A stretch of 64,000 bases of DNA from Sphingomonas sp. (lineage in GTDB: Bacteria > Pseudomonadota > Alphaproteobacteria > Sphingomonadales > Sphingomonadaceae), in assembly GCF_019635455.1 (NCBI RefSeq), contig NZ_JAHBZJ010000009.1, positions 34,349 to 98,348 on the forward strand, read 5' to 3'. The notes beneath the pieces are model-generated. The model was not told the origin of the DNA. It saw only the letters and a program-made list of their open reading frames with translations, and did no database searches. Each line of letters begins with the position of its first letter. Position 1 is the first letter of the stretch. Both the position numbers and the translations under genes were made by a program. Shown here in pieces: positions 9,364 to 18,608 of this stretch.

Positions 9364-10434
9364 CTAGAACAACTCGCCCTGCGCGCCGGCCGGGGGACGA
9401 AACAGGTCCCGGCGCAGCGGGATATAGTCATTGTCCAGACCGTAACGGCGTGCGGCGATCCGAAACCGCGTGCGCAGCAGTTCGGCCCAGGGTCCCTGAC
9501 CCTTCATCCGCGTGTGGAAATCGGGATCGTTGTCGCGGCCGCCGCGGATCGACCGGATCGTCGCCATCACCTTGCCCGCCCGGTCGGGGAAATGCGCGTC
9601 GAGCCAGGCGCGGAACAGGGGAGCGACCTCATGCGGCAGGCGCACCGGCAGGAAGAAACAGCCGCGCGCCCCGGCCCGGGCCGCGCGCTCCATAATGTGT
9701 TCGATCTCATGGTCGGTGATCGCGGGAATGACCGGGGACAGCGAGACATAGACCGGGACGCCCGCATCGCGCAGCCGGGCGACGGCGACGAGGCGGCGTT
9801 CGGGATGGGGCGCGCGGGGTTCGAGGGTCGCGGCGACCTTCGGGTCGAGCGAGGTGACCGAAATCATCACCGCCGCAAGTCCCTGTTCCGCCATCGGTGC
9901 CAGCAGGTCGATGTCGCGGGTGACGCGATCCGATTTGGTGGTGATGGTGAGCGGATGGCGACATTGCGCGAGCACCTCGATACAGCCGCGCGTGATCCGC
10001 CATTCGCGCTCGATCGGCTGATAGGGATCGGTATTGGTGCCGAACGCGATCGGCTGGCACGCATAGCCGCGTTTGCCGAGTGCCGCGCGGAGCAGGGCAG
10101 GCGCATCCGGCTTCGCAAAGAGGCGCGTCTCGAAATCGAGGCCCGGCGACAGATCGTGATAGGCATGGCTGGGCCGCGCGAAACAGTAGATGCAGCCATG
10201 CTCACAGCCACGATACGGGTTCACCGAGCGGTCGAAGGCGATGTCGGGTGACTGGTTGCGGGTAAGGATCGTTCTGGGCGTTTCGACGGTAACCGTCGTG
10301 CGGACCGGCGCCTCCGCGCCGTCGATCCCCGTGCGGTCGTCCAGCCAGTCCCCATCCGCTTCACGCGTGTTGAGATTGAAGCGCGTCGATTCCCGGTTGA
10401 GGGTCGCGCCCCGAATGGGCCGGGTTTTCGCCAT
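9364..10434 (-). CDS. PA0069-family radical SAM protein
   Basis: A 356-residue radical SAM enzyme. The [4Fe-4S]/SAM motif is CEHGCIYCFAR near residues 77-87 (CxxxCxxC), and the SAM-binding barrel follows with GTNTDPYQPIE and ITTKSDRVTRDIDLL. The N-terminal RGATLNRESTRFN and the C-terminal DNDYIPLRRDLF are typical of the PA0069 family, which is related to spore photoproduct lyase-like (SplB) proteins. The substrate is unknown. It is transcribed toward the LuxR-type regulator with a short gap, and its start at 10434 is 47 nt from the stop of the upstream moaB-like gene. Confidence 0.9.
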   Translation of the reverse strand: MAKTRPIRGATLNRESTRFNLNTREADGDWLDDRTGIDGAEAPVRTTVTVETPRTILTRNQSPDIAFDRSVNPYRGCEHGCIYCFARPSHAYHDLSPGLDFETRLFAKPDAPALLRAALGKRGYACQPIAFGTNTDPYQPIEREWRITRGCIEVLAQCRHPLTITTKSDRVTRDIDLLAPMAEQGLAAVMISVTSLDPKVAATLEPRAPHPERRLVAVARLRDAGVPVYVSLSPVIPAITDHEIEHIMERAARAGARGCFFLPVRLPHEVAPLFRAWLDAHFPDRAGKVMATIRSIRGGRDNDPDFHTRMKGQGPWAELLRTRFRIAARRYGLDNDYIPLRRDLFRPPAGAQGELF

Positions 10435-10481
10435 GCCCCATCATGCGCGCACGATTGGGAACATTACAAGAACAAAATCCC

Positions 10482-11009
10482 TCAGCGCTCGTGAAGGCGG
10501 GGCATCAGCTCGACGAAATTGCAGGGCCGGTGGCGGATGTCGAGCTGGGTCGAGAGGATGTCGTCCCAGCCATCCTTCACCGCGCCCGTGGAACCGGGCA
10601 GCGCGAAGATGTAGGTGCCGCGCGCGACGCAGGCGGTGGCGCGGCTCTGGATCGTCGAGGTGCCGATCTTCGCATAGCTGAGCCAGCGGAACAGTTCGCC
10701 AAATCCGGGGATCATCTTGTCCGCGACGCGTTCCAGCGCCTCGGGCGTGACGTCGCGGCCGGTGACGCCGGTGCCGCCGGTGGTGATGACGCAATCGATC
10801 CGGGGATCATCGATCCACGCATGCAGTTTGCCGACGATCAGATCGGGGTCGTCCGGCACCATCGCGCGATCGGCGAGTTCGTGGCCCGCCGCCGTCAGTC
10901 GATCGACCAGCGTATCGCCGGAGCGATCGTCGGCATGGGTGCGCGTGTCGGAAACGGTCAGGACGGCGATCCGCACCGGGCGGAACGCGGCATCCGCGTC
11001 AATTGGCAC
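10482..11009 (-). CDS. moaB: molybdenum cofactor biosynthesis protein MoaB
   Basis: A MoaB/MogA-fold protein of about 175 residues, expected to adenylylate molybdopterin during molybdenum cofactor synthesis. The MPT-binding signature [17 protein letters not shown] and the late [17 protein letters not shown] are present, as is the N-terminal [10 protein letters not shown] place the start at GTG 11009, which gives [15 protein letters not shown] and a short (11 nt) overlap with the transglycosylase stop; a GTG at 11033 would add eight residues and a 35-nt overlap. No other molybdopterin genes are in the window. Confidence 0.88.
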   Translation of the reverse strand: MPIDADAAFRPVRIAVLTVSDTRTHADDRSGDTLVDRLTAAGHELADRAMVPDDPDLIVGKLHAWIDDPRIDCVITTGGTGVTGRDVTPEALERVADKMIPGFGELFRWLSYAKIGTSTIQSRATACVARGTYIFALPGSTGAVKDGWDDILSTQLDIRHRPCNFVELMPRLHER

Positions 11010-12777
11010 TGCGGACGAGGCCGGGGCCGCCACTGGCCGAGGCGGTCATGCGCACCGCGTCCGCGCCGGCGGTGCCGGGGACCTTTGGCCACAGGCCCTG
11101 GCTGAGCGCCGCACGGCTGCTGCTGTCGCGGCCGGCATTCTTTTCGTACATCCAGTAATTGCGCAGCACCGTCATCACATAGCCCCGGGTTTCCCAATAG
11201 GGCAGCGATTCGATGTAGAGGAGCGGGTCGCCATTATCGCGCACCTGCACGTTCCAGTTCGAAACCGGGGTGGGACCGGCATTATAGGCCGCGATCACCT
11301 TTGGCAGCAGGCCGCCGGTGAACGGCTGGTCGCGCAGCTGTTCGATATAGGACTGGCCGACCTCCATATTGGTCGAGGGGCGCGACAGATCCTTGCGATC
11401 GATGGTGATGCCGCGCTTGCGCCCGATATCGGTGGCGGCGGCGGGCATCACCTGCATCAGCCCGTAGGCGCCCGCCGGGCTGGTGATGCGCGGATCGAAT
11501 TTCGATTCCTGAAGCGCGTGGGCATAGACGAGCGCCTTGTCCACGCGCCATCCGCCATCGGGCGTCCAGTCCGGCGCGGGATAGCGTGCTTCGTTCAGCG
11601 GGCTTGCCCCCTGCGGGCAATTATGGGTCATCCACAGCTGCACGGCGGGCAGGCCAAGCCGGCCGGCGAGCCGGGTGAGCGAGGCATGTTCGCGGGCGTC
11701 GCCGATCTTCGCCTGCTGCTTGATGACGTCGGAGGCCAGTCCCTCCTCGCCGATCTCGACCAGCGCAGCGGCGACGCGGACATTGGGGCGCCGCTCCAGC
11801 ATCTTCCAGTCGGCGGCGACGAATTTCTCGCTGCGGCTCGGGGTTTCCTGCATGCCCAGCGCCTGACGGGCGAGCAGACCATAAAAGGTCTCGCCATGCT
11901 GCGCGGCCGACTTCAGCCGCCCGCTCACCAGGTCGGGGCGGCCACAGGCCAGGTCCGCGCGCGCCGCCCAGTACAGGCCGGCGGTCCGCTTTTCGGTATC
12001 GGTCGCGCGCTGGGCGACCGCGGTGAAGGCGGTCTGTGCCGCCGCGCAATCCTTCTGTCGCCAGGCGGCGAGGCCCTGAACCCAGTCGGCAAGGGGGGCG
12101 AAGTCGCCCGACCCGGTCTGTGCGATGGCGGCAACGCGGCGCGCATCGGCATCGCGCCCGACCGTGTAATACATCCACGCGACGCGCTGGCGCCATTCGG
12201 TTGCGGTATCGGGATCCAGCTGGGGTGTGGCGGCTTCGACCAGCGCTTCGGCGCCGGTGGCATCGTCGGCCTTGATCAGCGGGGCCATCGCGCTTGCCAG
12301 CTGTGCGGCGGCGGCGTCCGAAGCGGCGGAACGATAGCGTTTGCGGATCGGCGCGCCATCATACCAGATCATGCGCTGGGCGGCCGGGAGGGACGGCAGT
12401 TCGGTCGCGCCGCGCAGTTTCGCGAGCCGGGCCAGCTGATCCGCCTGTGGCAGCTCCGGCGCCTCGCCCAGCAGCGCGAGCAATTGCGGCAATTCGACCC
12501 GGGGCGACCCCTTGGCCAGATAAAGCTCGGCCCTGGCGGTCGGATGCAGCAGGCCCGGACGCATCGAATCGAGGCCGATCTGGGCGTCGGCCCACCGCCC
12601 CTCGCGGATCGCGGCGAAGATCGCGCGATAGGCGTCGCGCTCGCTGCGGTCGAGCTGTGCGGGAATGCCGTCGTTCGCCTCGCGCTGGGCGAAGCGGTCG
12701 GTGCTCCGGTCGTCGCTTGCATGGGCGAGCGCGGGAAGCGCCAGAGCGATTGCGGCCAACAGGATACGCGGTTTCAC
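10999..12777 (-). CDS. soluble lytic murein transglycosylase
   Basis: A 592-residue periplasmic enzyme that cleaves peptidoglycan glycan strands with formation of 1,6-anhydro-muramic ends. A signal peptide (about 1-20, ending ALAHA) is followed by an alpha-superhelical region rich in TPR-like helices (about 40-400) and a C-terminal SLT catalytic domain. The catalytic glutamate is Glu424 in ALQESKFDP, followed by AYGLMQVMP and VIAAYNAGP. The start is GTG 12777, whose GTGA overlaps the TGA of the upstream UDG-like gene, so the two are probably translationally coupled. A second enzyme of similar architecture is encoded at 50424-52445. Confidence 0.92.
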   Translation of the reverse strand: MKPRILLAAIALALPALAHASDDRSTDRFAQREANDGIPAQLDRSERDAYRAIFAAIREGRWADAQIGLDSMRPGLLHPTARAELYLAKGSPRVELPQLLALLGEAPELPQADQLARLAKLRGATELPSLPAAQRMIWYDGAPIRKRYRSAASDAAAAQLASAMAPLIKADDATGAEALVEAATPQLDPDTATEWRQRVAWMYYTVGRDADARRVAAIAQTGSGDFAPLADWVQGLAAWRQKDCAAAQTAFTAVAQRATDTEKRTAGLYWAARADLACGRPDLVSGRLKSAAQHGETFYGLLARQALGMQETPSRSEKFVAADWKMLERRPNVRVAAALVEIGEEGLASDVIKQQAKIGDAREHASLTRLAGRLGLPAVQLWMTHNCPQGASPLNEARYPAPDWTPDGGWRVDKALVYAHALQESKFDPRITSPAGAYGLMQVMPAAATDIGRKRGITIDRKDLSRPSTNMEVGQSYIEQLRDQPFTGGLLPKVIAAYNAGPTPVSNWNVQVRDNGDPLLYIESLPYWETRGYVMTVLRNYWMYEKNAGRDSSSRAALSQGLWPKVPGTAGADAVRMTASASGGPGLVRSAN

Positions 12778-13511
12778 GAGCTTTGCCCCCCGATCAGCAA
12801 CTGCAAGTCTTTCCAGACGTCGGCCTTTTGCGCCGGCCTCCCCAGAAGGAGGCGTGGCGGATAGGTCGCGACCGTCGCCGATTTTCCGCCTTGATAGTTA
12901 ATCGACTCTAAACGGCCACGCCATGCCGGGGAGTCGGTCCCGAGAAAGGCACGGCTCACCGACTGACCCAGAATGAGAAGGCGTTCCGGACCGGTGAGCG
13001 CGACGTGGTGGCGGGCCAGTTCCGCCAGCCGCGCATGCGCCTCACGCGGACTTTGTCCCGTGATCGGGCGCGCCGCGCAAAAGGGCGCGAGGTAGATCGA
13101 GTCGCGATCATGACCGATCGCGGCGAGGATCCGGTCGAACAGTCGGCCCGCCGCGCCGGTCAGCAGCGTGTCGCGATCGTCCGCCTCCGGCAGTTCGATG
13201 AGGACCATCAGCGATGCGGCCGGGTCGCCCTGGGGCGTGAATATCGGCTCTCCCCATACCGCTTCGGGCGCGGCGGTGCCGAACCGCCAGTCGATGAACG
13301 CCTCAAGCGTCGCGGGAAGCGGCACATCTTCCGGCTCGGCGAGCGGGGCGGGCGTTTCGGTCCGTGCCGCGCCGGACGGGATTTCGCGCGCGGTCCAGTC
13401 ACGCGGCAGGTCGTCGATCAGCATATCGACACCGGCGTCGCGCCACCATTCAAGTGCGCTCGCCGCTTCCGCCCGCCAGTCGATAACCCCCGCCATACCC
13501 ATGATTGGCAT
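12774..13511 (-). CDS. uracil-DNA glycosylase-like protein, degenerate
   Basis: A 245-residue protein whose second half resembles the UDG superfamily fold: DRDSIYLAPFCAARPITGQSPREAHA, ERLLILGQSVSRAFLG and VATYPPRLLLGRP sit where family 4 glycosylases have the substrate-binding loops. The diagnostic features are missing: there is a single cysteine, so no four-Cys iron-sulfur cluster, and the GExPG catalytic motif is replaced by MVLIELPEADD. Residues 1-90 are not recognisable. The ATG at 13511 has AAGG upstream; ATGs at 13502 and 13496 are alternatives. The TGA overlaps the GTG of the transglycosylase gene. Enzymatic activity is doubtful. Confidence 0.72.
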   Translation of the reverse strand: MPIMGMAGVIDWRAEAASALEWWRDAGVDMLIDDLPRDWTAREIPSGAARTETPAPLAEPEDVPLPATLEAFIDWRFGTAAPEAVWGEPIFTPQGDPAASLMVLIELPEADDRDTLLTGAAGRLFDRILAAIGHDRDSIYLAPFCAARPITGQSPREAHARLAELARHHVALTGPERLLILGQSVSRAFLGTDSPAWRGRLESINYQGGKSATVATYPPRLLLGRPAQKADVWKDLQLLIGGQSS

Positions 13512-13618
13512 AGAGTCATGCCTTGACGCCACCGTCAATCTGCCTTCATCGGGGGAGGGACAGGACGCGCTGCGCATGCGGTGACATGCGCGACAGGTGT
13601 CCCGAGGGGAGACAGAGA

Positions 13619-15280
13619 GTGAGCGAACGCGAGTCGATGCCCTATGACGTCGTGATCGTCGGCGCGGGGCCTGCCGGCCTGTCCGCGGCGATCCGGCTGA
13701 AGCAACTGGCTGCCGAAGCCGGGAGCGAGGTCGGCGTCTGTATCCTGGAAAAGGGGTCGGAAGTGGGCGCCCACATCCTGTCGGGCGCGGTGATCGATCC
13801 CAGGGCGCTGGACGAACTGCTGCCCGACTGGCGCGACCAGGGTTGCCCGCTCGCGCAGGTGCCGGTGACCGACAACCAGCACTGGATGCTGTCGAAGACC
13901 GGCAAGTGGAGCGTGCCGCATCTCCTCACGCCGGGCTTCATGCACAACAAGGGAACCTATACCGGCAGCCTGGGCAGCCTGTGCCGCTGGCTGGCCGAGC
14001 AGGCCGAGGCGCTGGGCGTCGAGATTTTCCCGGGCTTTGCCGCGGCGGAAATCCTCTACCATGACGACGGGTCGGTGAAAGGCGTCGCGACGGGCGACAT
14101 GGGCGTGGCGCGCGATGGCGAGCACAAGCCCGATTATCAGCCCGGGTTGGAGCTTCACGCCCGCTACACGCTGTTCGGGGAGGGGTGCCGCGGGCATCTG
14201 TCGAAGCAGATCCAGCGCGAGTTCAACCTGCGCGACGGGGTTGAGCCGCAAATCTATGGCATCGGCGTGAAGGAATTGTGGGACATCGATCCGGACCTGC
14301 ACGAGCCGGGCCGGGTGATCCACACCCAGGGTTGGCCGCTCAACGAGACCGAGGGATCGAATGGCGGCGGCTTCCTGTATCACCAGGCCAATGGGCAGGT
14401 GGCGCTCGGCTTTGTCACCTGGCTCAACTATTCCAACCCCTATCTCTCGCCGTTTCAGGAGATGCAGCGGTGGAAGACGCATCCCGCGATCGCCGAAATC
14501 CTGAAGGGCGGCAAGCGCGTCTCTTATGGTGCGCGTGCGATCAGCGACGGGGGATTGCAGTCGATCCCCAAGCTGGTGTTCCCCGGCGGCGCCCTGATCG
14601 GCGACAGCGCGGGATTTTTGAACGTGCCGCGGATCAAGGGAACGCACACGTCGATGAAAAGCGGCATGCTCGCCGCCGAAGCGGCGTTCGCGGCCGTCGC
14701 GGCGGATCGCAGCGGCGATGAACTGACCGCCTATCCCGAGGCGTTCGAGGCGAGCTGGATGCACCGGGAGTTGAGCGTCGTGCGCAACGTGGTGCCGCTG
14801 GTGAAGAAATTCGGCGACCTGATCGGCTCCGGCCTCGCCAATGTCACCATGTTCCTGGAAAGCTGGGGCGTGAAAATGCCCTTCACCATGGGGCATAAGC
14901 CCGACCATGAGAGCCTGTGGCGCAAGGATCTGGTGCAGCCGATCGCATATCCAAAGCCTGACGGGGTGCTGATGTTCGATCGCCTCTCCTCGGTGTTCCT
15001 GTCGAATACCAATCATGAGGAGGATCAGCCGATCCACCTGACGCTCAGGGACCCCGATATCCCGGTCGATTATGATCTGCCAATGTATGACGAGCCGGCG
15101 CAGCGTTATTGTCCGGCGGGCGTTTACGAGATCGTCGGCGAGGATGAGGGCGCACCCCGCTTCGTCATCAACGCGCAGAATTGCGTCCATTGCAAGACGT
15201 GCGACATCAAGGATCCGACCCAGAACATCAACTGGGTCGTGCCCGAAGGCGGTGGAGGGCCGAACTATCCCAATATGTAG
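13619..15280 (+). CDS. electron-transfer flavoprotein-ubiquinone oxidoreductase
   Basis: A 553-residue inner-membrane-associated flavoprotein that passes electrons from ETF (fed by acyl-CoA and amino-acid dehydrogenases) to ubiquinone. The FAD-binding motif VVIVGAGPAGLSAAIRLKQL is at the N-terminus and the ETF-QO ubiquinone/FAD regions include GCRGHLSKQI and GFVTWLNYSNPYLSPF. The C-terminal [4Fe-4S] cluster cysteines are in RYCPAGVYE and NCVHCKTCDIKDP. GAGGGGA at 13604-13610 supports the GTG start at 13619; an ATG 18 nt later is possible. ETF subunits are not in the window. The stop codon lies inside the proposed signal sequence of the following TPR gene. Confidence 0.95.
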   Translation: MSERESMPYDVVIVGAGPAGLSAAIRLKQLAAEAGSEVGVCILEKGSEVGAHILSGAVIDPRALDELLPDWRDQGCPLAQVPVTDNQHWMLSKTGKWSVPHLLTPGFMHNKGTYTGSLGSLCRWLAEQAEALGVEIFPGFAAAEILYHDDGSVKGVATGDMGVARDGEHKPDYQPGLELHARYTLFGEGCRGHLSKQIQREFNLRDGVEPQIYGIGVKELWDIDPDLHEPGRVIHTQGWPLNETEGSNGGGFLYHQANGQVALGFVTWLNYSNPYLSPFQEMQRWKTHPAIAEILKGGKRVSYGARAISDGGLQSIPKLVFPGGALIGDSAGFLNVPRIKGTHTSMKSGMLAAEAAFAAVAADRSGDELTAYPEAFEASWMHRELSVVRNVVPLVKKFGDLIGSGLANVTMFLESWGVKMPFTMGHKPDHESLWRKDLVQPIAYPKPDGVLMFDRLSSVFLSNTNHEEDQPIHLTLRDPDIPVDYDLPMYDEPAQRYCPAGVYEIVGEDEGAPRFVINAQNCVHCKTCDIKDPTQNINWVVPEGGGGPNYPNM

Positions 15281-16877
15281 GCCGTTTCTGATCCCGCTCG
15301 CACTGGCGGCGGCATTTGCGCCATGCGCGGCGATGGCCGATGCCCGCGATTATGTACGCGCGCGCGCTGCGGCTGCGAACGGTGAGGTGGCGGCGGCGGC
15401 GGTCGGCTATGGCGCGGTGCTGGCGCAGGCGCCTGACGACGCGGTGGTCGCGATCCGCGCCTATCGCAACGCCCTGGCGGCGGGCGACATGGCGCTGGCG
15501 CGGCAGGCGGCGGCGATATTGGTGCGTGCCGATGCGGCGCCGGCGGACGTCGCGCTTCTCCAACTCGCCGATGCGGTCCGGACGAAGGATCGTGCCGGGG
15601 CGGACGACGCGCTCGGCCGGATCGGCCCTGGTCCGCTCGACTTTCTGGCGCCGGTGCTGCGCGCCTGGGTCACGCTGGATCGCGGCGGCGATCCGCTGCC
15701 GCTGCTCGACAGCGCGGCGCCGAACCCGTTGGGCCGCCATTATGTCGCCGAGCATCGCGCGCTGCTGCTGATCGCGATGGGGCGGATCGATGAGGGGGTG
15801 GCGGCGCTTCGGCTGGCGGTGGCGGCCGAGCCGGGTAGCATCGACCTGCGCTGGAACGCGGCGAACCTGCTCGCTGGAAAAGGGAAGAAGGGGATCGCGC
15901 TGGCCGTGCTGGCGGGCGACGATCCGGTGATGACGGGGCTGCGCGCGCGGCTGGGGCGGGGCGTGAAGCCGGGGGCCGCGTTCGGGATCGGCCGCGCCTT
16001 CACCCGCCTGGCGTCGGACCTGTCGGGCGAGCGGACCTATCCGCTGTCGATATTGCTGACCCGTGCGGCGCTCTCGCTCGATCCCCGGGACGATCGCGCC
16101 CGGCTGCTGCTTGCCGAGGCGCTGGTCGGCGATGAGGCGTTCGCACAGGCGCGCGAGACGCTGGATGCGGTGCCGAAGGGCAGCCCCTTCTACGACGCGG
16201 CGCTGGGCGAGCGGGTCGAGTTGCGGCGCACGCGCGGCGATGTCGAAGGCGCGATCGCGCTGGCCGCGTCGCTGGCCGACGCGCGCGATGCACGTGACAT
16301 CGACGTTCAGCGATACGCCGACCTGCTCGCGAACGAGGGGCGCGAGGCGGAGGCGGCGCGCGTCTATGCGCGCCTGGTCGAGCGTGCGGACGGGAAAGCG
16401 GGGTGGTCGCTGCTGCTGCAACTGGGCGGCGCGCTCGAACGGTCGGGCAGGTGGGACGCGGCGCTACCCCATCTGCGCCGGGCGGTCGAACTGGCGCCAG
16501 AGCAGCCGCTCGCTCTCAACTATCTGGGATATGCGCTGGTCGAACGGGGCGAAAGCCTGGATGAGGCCACCGCGCTCCTCGAACGCGCGCGCAGCCTGCG
16601 GCCCGACAGCGCGGCGATCACCGATTCGCTGGGCTGGGCCTATTTCATGCAGCGCGACTATGCGAAGGCACTCCCGCTGCTGGAAAAGGCCGCCGAAGCG
16701 GAACCCGCAAGCGCCAATATCAACGAGCATCTGGGCGACGTCTATTGGGCGATGGGCCGCCGGTACGAGGCCCGCTACGCCTGGCGCGCGGCGGCCATCT
16801 ATGCCGATGGCGGGCAAAAGGCGCGGATCACGGCCAAGATGCTCGATGGCCCGGTACAGAGGACGGCGGCAAACTGA
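15252..16877 (+). CDS. exported tetratricopeptide repeat protein
   Basis: About 541 residues, dominated by TPR-like helical pairs. The clearest repeats are near the C-terminus: LNYLGYALVERGESLDEATA, ITDSLGWAYFMQRDYAKALP and INEHLGDVYWAMGRRYEARY. No start is ideal. GTG 15252 overlaps the end of the ETF-QO gene by 29 nt and gives a good signal peptide (RPFLIPLALAAAFAPCAAMA), so I prefer it; ATG 15333 would remove the signal. TPR proteins act as scaffolds, and no partner is identifiable. The TGA (16875-16877) forms a CTGA overlap with the probable ispE start. Confidence 0.82.
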   Translation: MEGRTIPICRPFLIPLALAAAFAPCAAMADARDYVRARAAAANGEVAAAAVGYGAVLAQAPDDAVVAIRAYRNALAAGDMALARQAAAILVRADAAPADVALLQLADAVRTKDRAGADDALGRIGPGPLDFLAPVLRAWVTLDRGGDPLPLLDSAAPNPLGRHYVAEHRALLLIAMGRIDEGVAALRLAVAAEPGSIDLRWNAANLLAGKGKKGIALAVLAGDDPVMTGLRARLGRGVKPGAAFGIGRAFTRLASDLSGERTYPLSILLTRAALSLDPRDDRARLLLAEALVGDEAFAQARETLDAVPKGSPFYDAALGERVELRRTRGDVEGAIALAASLADARDARDIDVQRYADLLANEGREAEAARVYARLVERADGKAGWSLLLQLGGALERSGRWDAALPHLRRAVELAPEQPLALNYLGYALVERGESLDEATALLERARSLRPDSAAITDSLGWAYFMQRDYAKALPLLEKAAEAEPASANINEHLGDVYWAMGRRYEARYAWRAAAIYADGGQKARITAKMLDGPVQRTAAN

Positions 16878-17704
16878 CCTTCAGCGAACCGGCACCGGCG
16901 AAACTGAACCTGGCGCTGCACGTGCGGCGGCGGCGGGCGGACGGCTATCACGAACTGGAGACGCTGTTCGCCTTCGTTACCGAAGGGGACGTGGTCACGC
17001 TCGATCCGTCGGGAGCGGGGTTCGCCGTAACCGGTCCGTTCGCCCCGGGCCTCTCGCACGAACCCGACAATCTGGTCACCCGCGCGCGAACGCGGTTCGA
17101 CGCGGCGTTCGAAGTGGCGACGCGGGGCGGGATCGTCCTCGACAAGCGACTGCCCGTTGCCTCGGGCCTGGGGGGTGGGTCCGCCGATGCGGCCGCGACG
17201 CTGCGCCTGCTCGCGCGGATCAACGGGATCGGGCCGGATGCGCCGCGCCTGTTTGAGATTGCCGAGTCGCTGGGGTCCGATGTGCCGGCCTGTCTGCTTG
17301 GCCGCACCGCGCGCGGAAGCGGGCGCGGAGAGGTGCTCGTACCCGTCCAGGGTGGCGCGGGGATGCCCGTCCTGCTGGTCAATCCGGGCGTCGGCGTATC
17401 GACGGCCGCGGTATTTGCGCGATGGGACGGGATCGATCGGGGACCGTTGATGGCGGGGGATCCGGTCGGGGCCGCGCTGGCCGGGCGCAACGACCTCGAA
17501 CCGGCGGCACGGGCGATCGCGCCGGTGATTTCGGAGGTGCTGGCGATGCTGGGCGCGATGCCGGGCGTGCGGCTCGCGCGGATGTCCGGATCGGGCGCGA
17601 CCTGCTTTGCCCTGTTCGACGCGACCGATGCCCGGACGCGTGCGGCGCGGCAGGTGAAGGAGGCGCATCCGGGCTGGTGGTGTCTCGAAACGGTGCTGTC
17701 GTGA
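16874..17704 (+). CDS. ispE: 4-diphosphocytidyl-2-C-methyl-D-erythritol kinase (IspE)
   Basis: GHMP kinase of the MEP isoprenoid pathway that phosphorylates CDP-methylerythritol. Family motifs are PAKLNLALHVRRRRADGYHEL at the N-terminus (substrate binding), the ATP loop PVASGLGGGSADAAA and MSGSGATCFALF near the C-terminus. No ATG, GTG or TTG lies close to the expected N-terminus. The codon aligned with the usual initiating Met is CTG 16874, which overlaps the previous stop as CTGA and has AGAGGA at 16858-16863. The nearest upstream ATG (16745) would add 43 unrelated residues. With the CTG start the protein has 276 residues, typical for IspE. Confidence 0.9.
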   Translation: MTFSEPAPAKLNLALHVRRRRADGYHELETLFAFVTEGDVVTLDPSGAGFAVTGPFAPGLSHEPDNLVTRARTRFDAAFEVATRGGIVLDKRLPVASGLGGGSADAAATLRLLARINGIGPDAPRLFEIAESLGSDVPACLLGRTARGSGRGEVLVPVQGGAGMPVLLVNPGVGVSTAAVFARWDGIDRGPLMAGDPVGAALAGRNDLEPAARAIAPVISEVLAMLGAMPGVRLARMSGSGATCFALFDATDARTRAARQVKEAHPGWWCLETVLS

Positions 17705-17830
17705 CAGCCGGGTGTGCCATGCCGGGACGGAGTGCCGCGTGTGCAGCCCCGTCCGGGAGGGGCGGGCGAACTGGCCCCGTTCTTGCTGCCCTGTCGCTGC
17801 GGGCCGGGCGCCGGGAGCGTGACGTCCGTG

Positions 17831-17860
17831 GATGGCCCCCGCCTTCGGGCGGGCGCCATC
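17831..17860. terminator. strong hairpin with UUCG loop between ispE and an enoyl-CoA hydratase gene
   Basis: A 13-bp inverted repeat with one mismatch: GATGGCCCCCGCC, then TTCG, then GGCGGGCGCCATC. A C(UUCG)G tetraloop is exceptionally stable in RNA. There is no following T-run, so a classical Rho-independent terminator is uncertain. It could also stabilise the ispE mRNA 3' end or act on the gene starting at 17880. Confidence 0.45.
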
Positions 17861-17879
17861 CTCGATTCAAGGCCAGCCG

Positions 17880-18608
17880 ATGATCGCCGTCGAAGAGCGC
17901 GATTCGATCGCGATCCTGACCCTCGACCGTGGCGGCGCGCGCAATGCGATCCCGGTTTCCGGGTGGGACGCACTGGCGGATCGGGTGGCGGCGATCGCGC
18001 AGAGCGACGTGTCCGCCGTGCTGCTCCGCTCGGCAATGCCGGGCGTATTTTCCGCCGGAGCGGATCTGACCGAATTTCCGTCGCTGATCGCCGAGCCTGT
18101 CGCCCGTGCGCGCTTTCGTACCGCGATGCACCGCGCGATCGAGGGGTTGGCCGGATTGCCGATGCCGGTGGTCGCGGCGGTGGATGGCGGCTGCTTCGGC
18201 GCTGCGGTCGCGCTGACGCTGGCATGCGATATTGTCGTCGCCGGCGGCGAGGCGGTGTTCGCGACGACGCCGGCGAAGCTCGGCATCGGCTATCCCGCCA
18301 GCGATGTGGCGCGGCTGCGCGCGCGGGTCGGTGCGGGGCAGGCCGCGACCATGTTGTTCACCGGCGGGCGGATCGACGCGACCGAGGCGGCGCGAATCGG
18401 GCTGGCGCATCACCTGGCGCCGCATGCGGAGGGCGCGGCGCACGACCTGACCCGCGCGATCGCCGCGAATGCGCCGGAGGCGGTGCGGCTGCTCAAGCGG
18501 ATTTTGCGACACCCCGACGATGCGGACCACGACCGCGCGTTCGACGCCATGTTCGGCGAGGAGGCGTTCGCGGCGCGGCTCAATGCCTTTTTGAGCGGTG
18601 CGCGATGA
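17880..18608 (+). CDS. enoyl-CoA hydratase/isomerase family protein
   Basis: A 242-residue crotonase-fold protein. The CoA-binding/oxyanion segments SAGADLTEF and AAVDGGCFGAAVALTLACDIV are clear, followed by the ATTPAKLGIGYPASDVARL segment. One of the two acidic residues used by true enoyl-CoA hydratases appears replaced in this region (KLGIGYPA), so the reaction could be an isomerase or other crotonase chemistry. The ATG at 17880 has AAGG at 17869-17872. The stop overlaps the next start by 4 nt (ATGA), suggesting co-expression with the N-formylglutamate amidohydrolase-like gene. Confidence 0.85.
   Translation: MIAVEERDSIAILTLDRGGARNAIPVSGWDALADRVAAIAQSDVSAVLLRSAMPGVFSAGADLTEFPSLIAEPVARARFRTAMHRAIEGLAGLPMPVVAAVDGGCFGAAVALTLACDIVVAGGEAVFATTPAKLGIGYPASDVARLRARVGAGQAATMLFTGGRIDATEAARIGLAHHLAPHAEGAAHDLTRAIAANAPEAVRLLKRILRHPDDADHDRAFDAMFGEEAFAARLNAFLSGAR

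Noticed and set aside
10717..12864. 715-codon plus-strand open frame
   Set aside because: Antisense to the transglycosylase gene, which has a signal peptide and a catalytic site; composition is typical of a shadow frame.
17714..18604. Long frame giving an N-terminal extension to the N-formylglutamate amidohydrolase
   Set aside because: It lies out of frame across the enoyl-CoA hydratase gene. The ATGA overlap at 18605 is the natural start.
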